NCBI GenBank assembly: GCA_026874595.1
Contig: CM049309.1
Span: forward strand, 7,520,076-7,584,075
Direction: 5' to 3'
DNA: 64,000 nucleotides
Origin: Sipunculus nudus
Taxonomy: Eukaryota > Annelida > Sipuncula > Golfingiida > Sipunculidae
Below, piece after piece: positions 34,871 through 48,253 of the stretch. A model generated the notes under the pieces. That model ran no database searches. It saw only the letters and a program-made list of their open reading frames with translations, and was not told the DNA's origin. Positions within the stretch are counted from its first letter, which is position 1, and every line of letters starts with the position of its first letter. The translations under genes and the position numbers were made by a program.

Positions 34871-35134
34871 GTTCACACAAGAAGAGCCTTCTATACAGTA
34901 ACATTTTTTTGTTACTCTGAAATGCATATAACTAATCATCCTATATCGAATAGTGTCCTTTTGCATGTAACACCCGCATCACTCTATAATAATTCACCAA
35001 CATAAAGCTTTAAAGGAATTAATATAGCTGGCGGTATACCCATAATTTCAACATGCGCCCGGTGACAAATGGGTTTTAGTATGTATGCAAAATGGCAACA
35101 CCCGTGAGTCGTCTCGAGAAACTGGGAGGAAAAA
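34871..35134. other. duplicated noncoding segment
   Basis: It equals about 2166-2400 in unit A. It ends in an A-rich stretch at which a family A element is inserted. Confidence 0.7.
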
Positions 35135-36684
35135 CAAGTGACCCATGGGTCATAACGCTCAGCTGACTGGGAAGAGATTCGCAAAAGGAAATTTTATCAT
35201 CTGAATGGTAGTATATACCCATTAAACTGAAGCATTAAACAGATTAACCAACAGGCCAAGATTGTGTCTGTATTTATATATCTCAAAAATAGAGAAAAAA
35301 TGCGTAAACTTAAAAAAAATACAGGTGGCTCCATCAGTCTGCAGAAACTAATAAAAACACTAATGGTCAATATCTATGCAAAGAATCATGATGACCTCTG
35401 CATTAGTTGTTCAGATACTTGAGCTTTTGTATCAAATTTTCCATTATTCTGAGGGATACTTCGGAGTCCTATAGCATGAAGGAAATGGGTAACAGAGACC
35501 TAATTTCAAGTTTCCACAGACACTTTTCATGGGCCTCCTTGCATGACAAGAATGAAGATTCCAGGTCCAGTTGTTACAATTTGTGCCACGATAACAGATG
35601 ACAGCATCCTTAAAAGTCTCAAAATAGAGAAATAAAATTCGTAAAAATTTAAAAAAATAGAGGTGGCGCACCCAGTCTGCAGAAACTGATGAAACACCTC
35701 ATGATCAATATGTATGCCAAAAATCATGACCATCAGTGTTGTAATTATTGAGATACTGCAGTTTTTGTATCTAATTTTTCATTATTCTGTGGGGTATTTT
35801 GAGAGCCATACAGCTTAAAGGATATGGGTAACAGAGACCTAATTTCAGGTTTCCATGGAGACTCTTCATGGGTATCGCTGTGTGTCAAGAATAAAGATTC
35901 TAGGTCAAGTCTTTACGATTTGTGCCCTGTTAACAGATGTCCACATTTTTTAAAGGTATCAAAAATAGAGAAAAAAATCATTAGAAAAACCCGAACAAAC
36001 TGCAGAAACTGATGAACAATCCATGATCAATAACCATGCAAACAATTATGGTGATCTCTGCATTAGTTGTTCAGATACTTCAGCTTTTGTATCAAATTTT
36101 CCATTATTCTGAGCTGAACTATGGAGTGCCATAGCTCAAAGTATATGGGTAACAGAGACCTAATTTCAGGTTTCCATTAGGATTTTTTATAGGTCTCTCA
36201 GTGTGTCAAGAATGAAGATCCTAGGTCCAGTTTTTACGATTTGTGCCCTGTTAACAGATGTTCACATATTTAAAGGTCTCAAAAATAGATAAAAATATTC
36301 GTAAAAAAAAAACGAAAAATATAGTTGGCGCCACCAGTCTGCAGGAACTGATTGAACATCTCATGATCAATATGTATGCCTAAAATCATGACCATCAGTG
36401 ATGTAGTTAATGAGGTATTGAAGTTTTTGTATGAATATTTTTACTATTCTCGGGGGGGGGGGTACTTTGGGACCCCATAGCTCGAAGGATATGGGTAACA
36501 GAGACCTAATTTCTGGTTTCCAAGGAGATTTTTCATGGACCTCTCAAAATGTCAAGTTACAAGATTCTAGGTCCAGCGGTTACGATTTATGCCTGGTTAA
36601 CGGACGGACAGACGGACAGAAAGACGGACGACGGAAAGAGCGATCGCTATAGCTCAGATGACTTACAGTCAGCTGAGCTAAAAA
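35135..36684 (+). mobile_element. core-repeat element, family A, copy 3
   Basis: It starts 'caagtgacccatgggtcata' (with the palindrome GACCCATGGGTC) then ACGCTCAGCTGACTG. It ends with 'gacggacagacggacag', the TAGCTCAG...CTGAGCTA hairpin and AAAA. About four diverged ~330-base core units lie inside. The empty site is visible in unit A: 'actgggag(A)10 ctgtcag' at about 2393-2416. The element sits inside that A run with no target duplication. No proteins. Confidence 0.8.
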
Positions 36685-37524
36685 CCTGTCACAGTTTGGT
36701 GGGTGGAAAGGGGACGTGTTTTGGAAAGGTTCAAAGTGGATTAACCCTTTTCTGGACAACACCCTAATCCTATAATCATAAAAGGATGGTTTGAAAAATT
36801 ACTCTGTTATTTCGTATCATTCTCGAATACGTATTTCAGAATTTCATATAATATTATCCTGTTATTGTCATATTTTTTTATATTTTTTTCAGGGGGGGGA
36901 TTCTCTCTTATATAACAGTATGAAAATATTTTTCTAGAAACAAACATATACATGTATATGCAAATATGACTTCTGCAATAAAGTATATTAAAATAGAGAG
37001 ATTATTAGTTTTAGTAGAGATTATATTCTAGACATATCTTCACTGTTATTTGTAATATGATGGTAGTTTACATATATATCATCAAGTATCTTACATTTTT
37101 TTTATATACCAGTACGTGATTTGAGTATCTTATAAGATATATGTGTGAACATGCAAACACATTAACGTCTTATATATACGTAGTGTTTGTGATGATGGGA
37201 GCATTTATTTATGTAAGAATGCATATATGTACAGACATTGATTTTTCAACTAAGTGGGGGCATAGTGAAGAGTAACTATACATGTGTACTTACAGTATAG
37301 CATGATAGCATTGATAGCATGTTTGTGACTGGTGTATTTGATTATACATATATTTTTACAATTGGTGTGCCATCTTTATATATGGTTTCGACTTTATAAA
37401 GGTTGGATGGTGTTTTAAGCCTGCAGGAGTATGTCTATATTAAGGCTAAGTATAAGTTCAGTATGGAAGACATACATATATAAAACATATAAACAAAATG
37501 AGGGAGTTTTTTTTGTGTGTATGA
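36685..37524. other. duplicated noncoding segment left of the hAT element
   Basis: It equals about 2412-3255 in unit A. It ends with the 8-base target sequence GTGTATGA (37517-37524). No gene. Confidence 0.7.
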
Positions 37525-38324
37525 CAGAGTTGTGTCCAAAAGTACCCATAGTACTCATGAGTACTTTTTTGAGTGTTCAGTACGCGTACTCGAGTACTTT
37601 TTAATAATCACAAAAGTACTCATACTTGTACTCGAGTACTTTGAAAGTACTTGGTACTCATATGAGTACTTCATGACTACTTTTAGGTATTTCATATTTT
37701 TCTAAATAAACTTTAATCTAAATTTATTATATTAGTAATAGTTTATTATAAAATACAATAGAAAGATATATACATAATATATAACATATATAATACCATA
37801 TATAATAGTACTTAAAGTAATCCATCTGTTACTATAACTGATACTATTACAGCATTGATAACTACTACTATTATTGCTTTGTTTACTAATACTAACACTT
37901 ATTTATTATAAAATATAAATTAACTGAACTATTCTTTTATTAATACATAAATGCAATTCATGTGTACAGCATTATATATCTCCAGCAAGATAAGTTCAAC
38001 ATAGTGTTCTGTAAAACATCAAATCAGCAAATTCATACTGAGTAATATTTTAAGAGAAAAAATTCTAATTTTTGAAAGATCCCAAAGTAAAAAGTTAAGA
38101 TTTGCCACAAATAAATATTCTCAGAACCTGTTCATCATAACATAAATTCAGCAGTGCACTGGGGCTTGGGCTTATCAAGTGTGAATTGATTTATATACTG
38201 TATTGAAACTAAATGTGAGTGTAGGTTTTGCAGATTTTCAGGGAATAGATCTACTCCGGAACTGTCCCCTAATGAAGGCCATCTGGGAGGTTAAGCTGCC
38301 GATGAAGAAAAAACTTGCTAAAAC

Positions 38325-38650
38325 TTGCATAACTGGGAAGCCCGGTTAATACGGTCCAAATGGCCGAAACTGCAAGTACAATGGCGATGGATCTCGAAAC
38401 AGTGTCGTTCACAAGATCGAGTTCGGCTCTCGAATGGCATGGCTGGGTCTCCGCTGCTGGGGTCGGTAGAGGGAATGTGGGTTGCTTTTGGCTTTGTGGC
38501 TGTGAATGCTGTGGCTTTCTAAAAAGGTCATCGGCTCGGGATATACGATGGCGGCCTTTACGGCTCCCTGCTTGGCTTGGCGTGGCACTGCGACTGTTGG
38601 CTCAGAGAACATGGTCTTGCCCGCAGCAACCTGTAGCTGCTCGATGAGCG
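38325..38650. other. GC-rich block inside the hAT element
   Basis: About 330 bases of clearly higher GC and CpG content than its surroundings. Several overlapping frames are open here: 38360-38647 plus (95 codons) and 38409-38612 minus. I recognise no domain in any of them. It might be a captured host exon, a promoter-like CpG patch, or part of the original transposon. Confidence 0.3.
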
Positions 38651-39568
38651 TATACCTAATTTGGTTTTTTTTTTGGTTGGGAGGTTAAGCTTGCTGGTGG
38701 TACAAACAGTGCTTGATCCAGCACTCCCTGGTCACATTATATAGCATTTACCCTGTTAATGAAAGTCAGCTACTTTCTGTGTAATCGCCTGTTTTTACAC
38801 TATTTTTTTTACCAGAATGAGTGAAGGAATTCCTCGATTATCTGTTAGCAGATTGATTGCCTCTGTTTGTTGGAAAACGGCCTGTTATTAAAAAAGGCCT
38901 ATGGCTCATGTTTTAATGGCTAGTGTACCTTAAGCTACAACTCTTGACTAAACCATGTTGAAATCTCTTTAAAATTACCAATTATATTTTAAATCTGCCA
39001 ATCAGGTTGATTTAAACCAGATATATCTTCAACCTCAAGGTGCGGTCTTAAACCTCAGAGTGAGAGGAGCCAAAACATTAGGAACCACCCCATCAGAAAC
39101 TGAGTTACATTCGAATATTATACATACTGAATATATAATAAATTTGAAATGTCTGTGTTGTGTCCACTTGGTGCCATCATACGACCCTAAGTAATCACCG
39201 GTGTATAATCCTTGTTAATATTTTGGTCAATGTCAGTCAGTAGGAAATGGAACTTAGCTGTTTCATAAATGTTGAAATCTTCAGTAAATGTTTCATTTAT
39301 TTTTCATTGTGACTTGATCAAATTATTAATATAACTTCATTATGTGGACTATTATTTTTTATCTTAATTTGTGCTTATGGCTTATCTTATTCTCTTAATA
39401 TGTTGATTGTTTGCAATACTTTTACAACAAGTGTTCCAGGATCCAGTGTTAAAAGCTTAACAGGTTTAGGCAAATTAATTTTTAAAAATCATTATGTTTA
39501 AAAAATATAATTGATATTTTCCAAAATACTGTCATTAATCCAAATAATTCCCCAATTGATAGACAAAA

Positions 39569-42500
39569 CAAGGGACCCATGGGTCAAGGCGCTCAGCTGT
39601 AATATATGATAAAAAATATAATTTAAAAATGAGGCACATGCTTGTTTTGTGTGGAAATAAATATAAGCTGTATTATGAGTTGTGGGTGTTTAACTTATGT
39701 ATGATTTTGATAGTATCTTTGGAGACAGGGAAGAGGACTGATTTCATTTATTTTATTAACAAATGGAGTGCTATTGTCACACAGATTTTGACTTGGCCAT
39801 ATAACTTATAAGCAGAACATATTATATAAGAGTTTAACTATTTATTAAAAATAACTACAAATTGTTCCAATATAATTTTTATTAAAAATAATAAAGAGAA
39901 TCGTATGATTTTTTAAAATAAAATACAACTGAAATGATTATTAAAATAATATCAAAGAATATATTCATGAATGCATTCATGAATACATTTTGAAAGTATT
40001 TGCACTGGTATTCATATACTTTCATTTTTACCTAAATTCCCATTCTTATGCAGGATATTTTATAATGGAGTACATATTCATATTCGTATTCAAATACATT
40101 TGCAAAGTATTCGCACCATGTCTGGTATTTATTCAGTTTTCACCAAACAATGATGTTGAGAATCCAGAATATACAAAATTCACACATTTAAATAATGATC
40201 ATAAGTACCTGGTTTTATGGCTTTTATTCATATTAAATAAAAATAAATCTAATATATTCATTTTGGACTAATTTCACATCAATGTACACACTAGACACAG
40301 CAGGAATCTAGATTAATATTATCAACTGCATCTTTGTCTATCATTAATTTCATTCATATGATCCCTAATGATTAGTAATGAATAATATGATTTATTTTTT
40401 TATCATTATAATTGAACTAAAAAAAACCATAGGTAACTGCATGGTGTTATTTGGAATACGTGACATTCTATCAATCGATACAAGATTCTTATATCATCAG
40501 TAACTTCAAGTTAATTTCCTGTTATTATCAACTAACAAATTCTTTTTCTATTTTTCTTTAATTTGTTATTAAAAAACAATAAAAATTTATTAATTTATTG
40601 TTTTTTGTTATGTTGTTAGTTAAAACTACTAGAGTTGGGTTGGACACCTGGATCAACTGTGGCTGTCCATAAGCTGCCTGGCTGCCCCAGTGTATGCCTC
40701 GCGTCAAGCGTGCATAATTTGATGAAAGGTCAACAAGGTCAACATACAGGTGACTCAAGAGGGGCTGGGGAGAGCTAAGGTCTGACATGGTCTCATAAAA
40801 ACATTAATAAAAGCTACAATTTTCGGCCAATTTCTTTCAGCTTTCTAAACTAACTAGAATATCAGCAAAAGCTGACAAAAGCCCTCAGCCAAAAGAACAG
40901 TGTTTAGAGGTGGTAACAGTAACAAGTACTATATATCTGTTCTCACATGGTTGATATCTGTACATATCTCAGTTATAAATTTAAAATGGAGAGGTATGTA
41001 CCATGATTCATAACAATCCACCAAATGCTTCCTGAAAAATAAGCTTCTAAGTTTTATTCTATTATAAGCTCTGTGACCTTGAAAAGTAGGTCAAGGTCAC
41101 CCATGTTCGAACATGAACGAGATTTTTGTCGATATACATCTTCACCAAAGAAATAAAATTCCTATTGTGAATCCTTTAAGAGATATCCCGCTCACAAGGC
41201 CAAAGTTGAAAAATCCAAGAAAAATTCAATAAAAAATCAGAAATTGCAGGTGGCGCCCCCAAACTTGTGCAGCAGTTACAGACCATCAGTCCCTATGATC
41301 ATAGTAAGTATTGTGAAAATCCATCCAATGGTTCCTGAGAAATAAGCTTCAAAATGTTTTTTTCTATAATCAGCGTAGAAAAATAGGTCAAGGTCACCCA
41401 TCTTCGAACTTGACCGAGATTTTGTCAATATACATCTTCTCCTAAAAAAAAAATTCTTACAGTGAATCTTTTTCGAGATATCCCGCTCACAAGCCCAAAG
41501 TTGAAAAATCTGATAAAAATTCATTAAAAATCAGAAATTGTAGGTGGCGCCACCAAACTTGTATAGCAGGTACAGACTATCAGTCCCAATAACCATAGTA
41601 AGTTTTGTGAAAATCCACCAAATGGTACCTGAGTAATAAGCATCTAAGTGTTTTTTCTATAATCAGCTCTAAAACGTAGAAAAATAGGTCAAGGTCACCC
41701 ATCTTCAAACTTGACCGAGATTTTGTCAATATACATCTTCTCCGAAAAAATAAAATTCTTACGGTGAATCTTTTTCGAGATATCCCGCTCACAAGCCCAA
41801 AGTTGAAAAATCCGATAAAAATTCATTAAAAATCAGAAATTGTAGGTGGCGCCATCAAACTTGTATAGCAGGTACAGACTATCAGTCCCAATAACCATAG
41901 TAAGTTTTGTGAAAATCCACCAAATGGTTCCTGAGTAATAAGCATCTATTTGTTTTTCTATAATCAGTTCTAAAATGTAGAAAAATAGGTCAAGGTCACC
42001 CATCTTCGAACTTGACCGAGATTTTGTCGATATACATCTTTACCGAGGAAATAAAATTCTGACGGTGAATCCTTTTCAAGATATCCCGCTCACAAGGTAA
42101 AAGTTAACGGACGCCGGATGGACGGACGGACGGACGGACGGACAGCTTGGGTGACGACAATAGCCCATCAGCCTAAGGGCTGAGGGCTAAAAAGCTGAAA
42201 TCCTTATGTATGCATGATATGAAAATTGTATCAACAGTGCTCACAGGAAACAAACCTGCCATGGTCAAATTTGGGCAAAATTTAAGGTAATAATTTTATA
42301 TTTATACTAATTACTTATAAAATTTGAAAATTCAGAACTAATTTTGGGTATTCAATTGAATCTTGATTAAATAATGTTACATCCCTGACAAAAAATCTCT
42401 AGCTTCAGCAATCCTCTTGTTAAGGGGGTAAATATATTTCAAGATTGATTTTTTACAAAGTGCATTATGTTTGGGCCCATAACTTAAAACAATTACCCAA

Positions 42501-43549
42501 TACTGACATAATTTCTGGCATGTGCATAGAGACTGTATAGAAAAATATGTATATTATATATGATTAAAGTCAGATCAGTGGTTTTGATATTAGGCAGTCT
42601 TGAAGTGTAACAATTGGTTTTTAATGGAAAAATGAAGTTTTTCATTAATATCTCGAAGGTATTAAGTCCTTGTGACCAAATTCTTGGCATGGTAGGGGAT
42701 TTTGGAGACACCTAATTGTATGCCAAATTTTAGGAACTGAGAGCTGAAGCTGGGGAGCTGAGCTCTTGCAAACTGCATAACACTAGCTTGATGTAAACAA
42801 GATGTTACATGGTGCTTGAAAACTTGAATAAAGTCTAGAGTTTTTGATCAACTGGTTTCAAATTTTTGATGTTAACAGACAAAATGCAAACAAAAACATG
42901 CTGTGAAAATTAAATCCACAGTACTTACAGGAAAAAAAGTGCCATGGTCAAAGTTGGGCAAAATTTAAGGCACCAATTTTTTAATTTTTGTTAATATTTC
43001 AAAAAATTTAAAAGATTTTGATCTAATTTTGGATATACAATTTAATTTTGATCAATTAAAATTATATTACTTGAAAAAAAGTCCACAGCTTTAACATGTT
43101 TTGTTTAAGTGATCAAATATCTTTCCTGATTTTTTACAAAATGCATTATGTTTGGACCCATAATTTTTTTAAATTATATAATACAGACATAATTTCTGGC
43201 ATGTACATAGGAACTATATAGGGGAATATTCATGGCAAATATGAGGATAAACAGATGAGTAGTTTTGATATTAGGCAGTCCTGAAGTGTGAAAATAGGTT
43301 TTTAATAAAAAATTGAGGTTTTTCCTTAATTTCTCAAAGGAACGAAGTCGCAAAGACCCAGTTTTTAGCTTGGTAGGAGATCTTGGGGACATCTAACATT
43401 ATGCCAAATTTTGGATTCCTAGGTCTTACGGTTTCAAAACGTGCCACATCTACGGACGGACGGACGGCAAGACGGACGGATAGACGGACGGACGACGGAC
43501 AGTGGACCACGACTATAGCTCAGATGACTTACAGTCAGCTGAGCTAACA
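39569..43549 (+). mobile_element. core-repeat element, family D, copy 2, nested in the hAT element
   Basis: It starts 'caagggacccatgggtcaag' then GCGCTCAGCTG and ends with the (ACGG)n tract and CAGTCAGCTGAGCTAA. Two ~690-base core units (markers 'gccatggtcaaa' at about 42259 and 42950) match the core of the 7.66-9.51 kb element. Family C is inserted at 40854-42193. 39600-40850 is AT-rich without a gene. Confidence 0.68.
40854..42193 (+). mobile_element. core-repeat element, family C, copy 2, nested in family D
   Basis: The fullest family C copy. It starts 'ctagaatatcagcaaaagct'. Core units of about 300 bases carry 'ggtggcgccaccaaacttgt' (41250, 41543, 41845) and 'aggtcaaggtcacccatctt'. It ends with (GGAC)n, 'cagcttgggtgacgac' and the TAGCCC...GGGCTAAAAA hairpin. 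No protein. Confidence 0.72.
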
Positions 43550-45300
43550 ATCTAGTTAAAAATAAGGCATGATATACACTGTCTCTGTCTTGTTTACATT
43601 CATGAGGTGATAAGCACATGTATACAGTCTGATCTATTTCTCCTGTGATCTTGGGATTTTATTAAATCTCACGGCTTCTATGTGTGGCTTCAGTAGTTGC
43701 CTATGTTATCCATGGTAGCATTTACATATAATTCTAATTATCCATGGTCACTTACAGATAAATCTAAGTGATAAATCCCCTAGATTATACACACAGTCCT
43801 ATGTCCAGTCTACTGCTGTGGGTCACAGCCTCTGGTCACTAGACACTGTTTGTACCACCTGCAGGCCTGTGGTCAGCTTGCAGGGAGTTCCAGATAAGGA
43901 CTACTGCAGTCTTTGATGCGCTCAGTACACAGTCTGTGGCACAACTAAGACTAAACTGTTGACTGTCAACTGATTGACTTATGAAAAGCGCTGTGACTAT
44001 CAGACCACAAACCGTTGCTGCTACAACATAGGCTGCAGCATCACATTCTTGCCCAACATACTGCATGTGTATGCCCACAAAGGACCTCTCTAATGTTTAA
44101 TGATCAAGCCTACTTAATTAATAAACAATGAGAACCAGGGGTAAACCTCAAGCCAAAGCCTTCTGTCTAGTGCCCACTGGACCGTGAAAGCACCCAGCAT
44201 TAACTAAACACACTACACTGGGCCCTTCATCGTGTTCTATCAACCTAATCAAACCAACATTCAATTCATCAGATGTGTTAGCCTAGTGTTGTAATAGAAA
44301 AGTAGTAGCTATTATTGTATTGCTTGGGGTACTATAACCATTACTAGTTCAAATTTCTTTTCTTTCAGTTGTAATATTACTTAAACTAAATTTGAAAACC
44401 TGTAATGTTCTACTTATATTACACATTACAGTAGCCTCACTCCTTGTTGTAATAATCACTGACGTAACGGTTGTTAATAATCATAAATTATTACACATGA
44501 TAAATTACATGATCAGTCTGTCAGATATGTTGTTTTATACTATTTCACATATACCGGTTATCATTAAATATCTTCATTAGGCTACAGCCACATATTACTC
44601 ATAAGTTGATGCTATATAAATAATAACATTTGGTTATTATTATTATAATTGTTATCATTGTTATCATTGTTATTATTATATGATTACATATGGTTAACAT
44701 ATGGTTATATGCTTTACACAATGTCAGTTTGATTTCTTTTGACAATATAACTTTTATTTATTTATTTTCTGAACTTTTTATGTTTTAGTTTATGAACATT
44801 CCGAACACTATTTTGAATTTGCATAATACAACATTAAGTAAATTGTTTATCTTGTCCTGGTTAAGAAATATATATTTTTTAGAACCTACGAGACCAGATG
44901 TTCCTTCAATGCAAACCGTCTACTTTATTAAGTTAATGCTTTGATATATTTCAACTGTATTTAGCCTTTTTTGATGCCTCAGAGTTTGCATTTTGCCACA
45001 GTATTTTGATTAAGCATAACACAACATCGTATATATTTTTATTTTGTACTGGGTTTTCATTAATAAAAATATTTTTAACTTTCTGAGAATATATTTAATT
45101 TAATAACATCATTGAACAAGTTTGGTTACAAAAAGTACTCATTTAGGTACTCATGAGTACATTTTGAGTACTCGGTACTCGTACTCGAGTACTTTTGAAA
45201 AAGTGCAAAAGTACTCATCATTGTACTCGAGTACTTTTAAGGTACTCAGTACTCATACTCGAGTACTTTAAAAGTACTCGGACCCAACTCTGGTGTATGA

Positions 45301-46183
45301 ATACACCTGTACATGCAAAACTGGAGTATCTGTGCATGTCTGAGTAAGTTTAGTTCACATAGTCCACGGTTAAAATAATATGTACTTGCATTTATGTGGC
45401 ATTATATTTTGTGCAGTTTGCATGTACAACAAGTTAGGGGAACACCATGCTACCTCTTACCTAAACTAGGTCTAATACAGACGGAAAGGTCAACAAAAGC
45501 CTGATGGAAACGGGTTCTAGTTTGATATTTCTGTTTTATAGCCAGATATTCACCTGAATCATCTGAAGTATTTTTTTATTTCTGCCTTTCTCTGCTTACA
45601 TAATATCAGACTGTAGGTTATTCCTGGAAAGAAAGGCCTTTGTGAACAACAGGACAACTACCCCCCCCCCCCCCCCCCCCCGGACAATTATCCCACCCTC
45701 CTGACAACTACCCCCCAGACAATTATTCCCCAGAAAATAACTCAACAAAGGATGATTATATACTGTTATTATATATCCCCAAAAACAACTGGCGGTATAA
45801 CTGTCATGCAGAAGGGGTATAGTTGTCTGTGGGGTAGATGAAGTGTTTTTGAAGGGGTTCTTTCAACAACCTTTGCATTAGTCATAAGGTTCTTGAGGGT
45901 TCTTTAAGCGTTTCTTTTGGTTTCTTTATAGGGATCTTTTGGGTTTTTTATAGGGTTCTTAAATTTTGGTTGATTAGGGGTTCTTGAGATGTTTCATTTT
46001 GATTCTTTATATGGTTCTTTGGGTTTTAGTGTCTCGGGTGGGCTTGTATTTATTCTTGTAGTTTCAATAAACTATAGCAAAATACCAAAAAAACACAAGG
46101 AATATATTCTGATCAAGGGACTTTCAGTTAGTTTCTGATGAAAGCAACTACAATGTATTCCAAAATATTTAATTTTTAAAAAT
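45301..46183. other. duplicated noncoding segment with motif clusters and poly-C
   Basis: It equals about 3255-4113 in unit A. Poly-C at 45661-45680. The GACAATTA/CCCC and GGTTCTT clusters recur at about 45653-45740 and 45855-46020. It ends at the undisturbed site where unit A carries the 5.4 kb core-repeat complex. Confidence 0.7.
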
Positions 46184-46840
46184 GAGAATCAATGTCTTTA
46201 TGCTTTCTAATAGGTGAAATAAACATGGCATCATCAAAGTACTCCTTCCTTGCAATTGTGAGACGCCATTCACAAGACTCTGCTTAATCTCACTTCCGGT
46301 CAGATAAACTTAATGTGTTTATATTGACACCCCCCCCGCCCCCCCCGCCCCCCCCCCCCCCCACAACAACCCCCTCTTCCGAGACACCCACATATTATAC
46401 AGAATTGGGATATTAACAAAACTAACACCTTGTATACCATGGGATCTGCCATTTCTGGCCTTTTTTTATAAAAGTTTCGAAGGATTGTTTTTAGCGAATA
46501 TACATCAGATGTCAGAAGGGGCCCCTTTAATCTTATGATTAAAATTATTTTTTTTTTACTCTCCTTTAATGATTTAAGTTCAAATTAGATTTTATATATA
46601 CTGTGTATGCGGAGGGTGGGGGTGCAGAACTGCGAGGGTAGGGGGCATTATCCTATCAGTGAAAAGTTTACTCTAGTAGAACTAAATTATTAAGGCTGAT
46701 CGGTATACAGACACAAATTCAGACAAAAGAAATCTTTTTCAATTATACAATACATTTAATATTCATATTGAGGATTTAATAATATAACACAAATACAAAA
46801 GTTAAATAAAAGTAAGACAAAAGATTATAACAAATTTTAC
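46184..46840. other. 3' flank of the small gene, copy B
   Basis: It equals 9511-10159 and includes a long poly-C tract at 46329-46362. The ATTAAA variant poly(A) signal on the minus strand is retained. No gene. Confidence 0.55.
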
Positions 46841-47845
46841 TTAAAACTGTGTATCAAAAAATGAACATATGCAATCGTGTATTTCAGAATTAACAATTGT
46901 GTATTTATGCTGTGGTGTTGTGTGTATATCATTTGTGTCACACGAACAAAAACTAAGGTTATCTAATGTTGTGAAAGTGTCATGTAATATGTCGCTGTTT
47001 GATGACCATATGCTTGTAGTGTCTGTGTTGATGCTGATATTGTCGTCGGATGATGTGGAACTGTTTTTTCTGTTAATGATGTCTTGATTTATTTGAATAT
47101 CTTGCAGTTTCTTCTTTGTGTTTTCTCTTGTTTTTCTTTGTCTTTTTGTGCTTGTTTTCACTTCTGTTTTGGTTTTCATGCTTTTGTTTTTGTTGTGCCT
47201 CTCTGAGTTAAACACTGGAAATATGATAACATCAGTATAAGTATTATAATAAAAAATGAATTAAAACAGGATAAAACACAATATTACATTTTTATTTATT
47301 TTCCCCTATCTTAATATCAAGTTAGGAATTACCAGTTCTTAATAAGTTGAGACATACAAAATCATGCATGGGAAAGATTATGTCATGCAGTGTATTTAGT
47401 TGTACACAGAGTAAGACTAAAATTGACATTATTAAATTAATAGCCCATGTTAACGATAGGGCAAACCTAACGGTAGACTGTTTATTGATGAAAAATATAC
47501 ACAAGTGGGTCATTTACTGTTACACTTATATATCCAGTTTCATATTCATTACTTATTACTAATAACAATACGATGATACCTCCATGTCAACTGTTATTAT
47601 ATATATATACATATATACATATATATTTATTTATTTATGTGTGGATATATTACTGTTGGATTGTCCTGTAAAACTGCATAATATCAGTTCAAGGCGAATG
47701 ACTTATACTGAGTACAGCAGAGATTAATTATCAAGGCAAGGACCAAGACTTTAAAAACTGCGTGATATTTGTACTCACGTGTTAGTTTAGCAATCCAAAG
47801 GAGAAATCCCGCGATGTTGAAATGCTGAGGCATAAACTTAGTCAT
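46841..47845 (-). CDS. unknown small Ser/Thr/Asn/Lys-rich protein, copy B (two coding exons)
   Basis: Same structure as the 10160-11194 gene. Coding exon 1 is 47779-47845 (67 nt, MTKFMPQHFNIAGFLLWIAKLT), with a 'tttgtag' acceptor before and GTGAGT after. Coding exon 2 is 47214-46841 after 'tttccag'. Both splice sites and the phase are conserved; the intron is 564 bp and the product 146 residues. Against copy A the replacements include E3K, Y4F and G12A in exon 1. The two indels are one residue near the start of exon 2 and six residues lost from a repeated NNIHDT stretch. Preservation of frame, splice signals and stop in both copies is the main evidence for a real gene. No domain recognised. 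Confidence 0.6.
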
Positions 47846-47964
47846 CTACAAAGAGTAACAGAAAATTATTATGATAAGTGATATAATAATAATAAAATTT
47901 ATAATAATAATGATAATAATAATAATAACAATAATTATAATATATGGACTACTGATCACTGACA

Positions 47965-48253
47965 TTGCGTAATAAAAAAGTTGATCAGTGTTTCATTTAG
48001 GTTCGGAACATTTTCAGAATAGTTAACTTCTGTGTGGACAAGTATACTCCCTCCCTTTCCGAAAATACTCGATCCGCTCCTATATTCATGGATCTGCCAT
48101 GCACTGTATATACTGAGATATATTACTATTATACTAAAACTTCTTTCATTAAGTATATGCCAACCACTCACATCTCCCAAGTGACAGATTTTGAAAGAAA
48201 ATATGTGGCCATGCACTTTGTTCTCTATGGGCCATAATCTAATTTACCATATA
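47965..48253. other. unit-B-only insert in the 5' intron
   Basis: About 290 bases with no counterpart at 11350-11370 in unit A. It starts next to an inverted pair, 'actgatcactga' and 'ttgatcagtgtt'. No recognised family. Confidence 0.4.

Larger units (their letters stand above)
37525..45292. mobile_element. hAT-type DNA transposon, non-autonomous, 7.8 kb
   Basis: Ends are CAGAGTTGTGTCC (37525-37537) and the complement of CAGAGTTGGGTCC (45280-45292): a 13-bp TIR with one mismatch and the 5'-CAG...CTG-3' form of hAT. An 8-bp direct repeat GTGTATGA flanks it (37517-37524, 45293-45300), and unit A has the single-copy empty site near 3255. Both subterminal regions (37535-37690, 45130-45280) hold many copies of a palindromic AGTACTCGAGTACT motif, probably transposase binding sites. 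No frame resembles a hAT transposase (no BED finger or dimerisation domain seen), so it depends on another copy. It has itself been enlarged by a core-repeat element at 39569-43549. Confidence 0.88.

Noticed and set aside
34482-35005. Long repetitive open frames on both strands in the minisatellite
   Set aside because: A 30-base unit keeps frames open with a ten-residue period on either strand. There is no start context, and the array length differs between units.
39629-40271. AT-rich hydrophobic frames inside the hAT element as a transposase
   Set aside because: They are short, low-complexity (Phe/Ile/Tyr/Asn-rich) and lack hAT transposase motifs.
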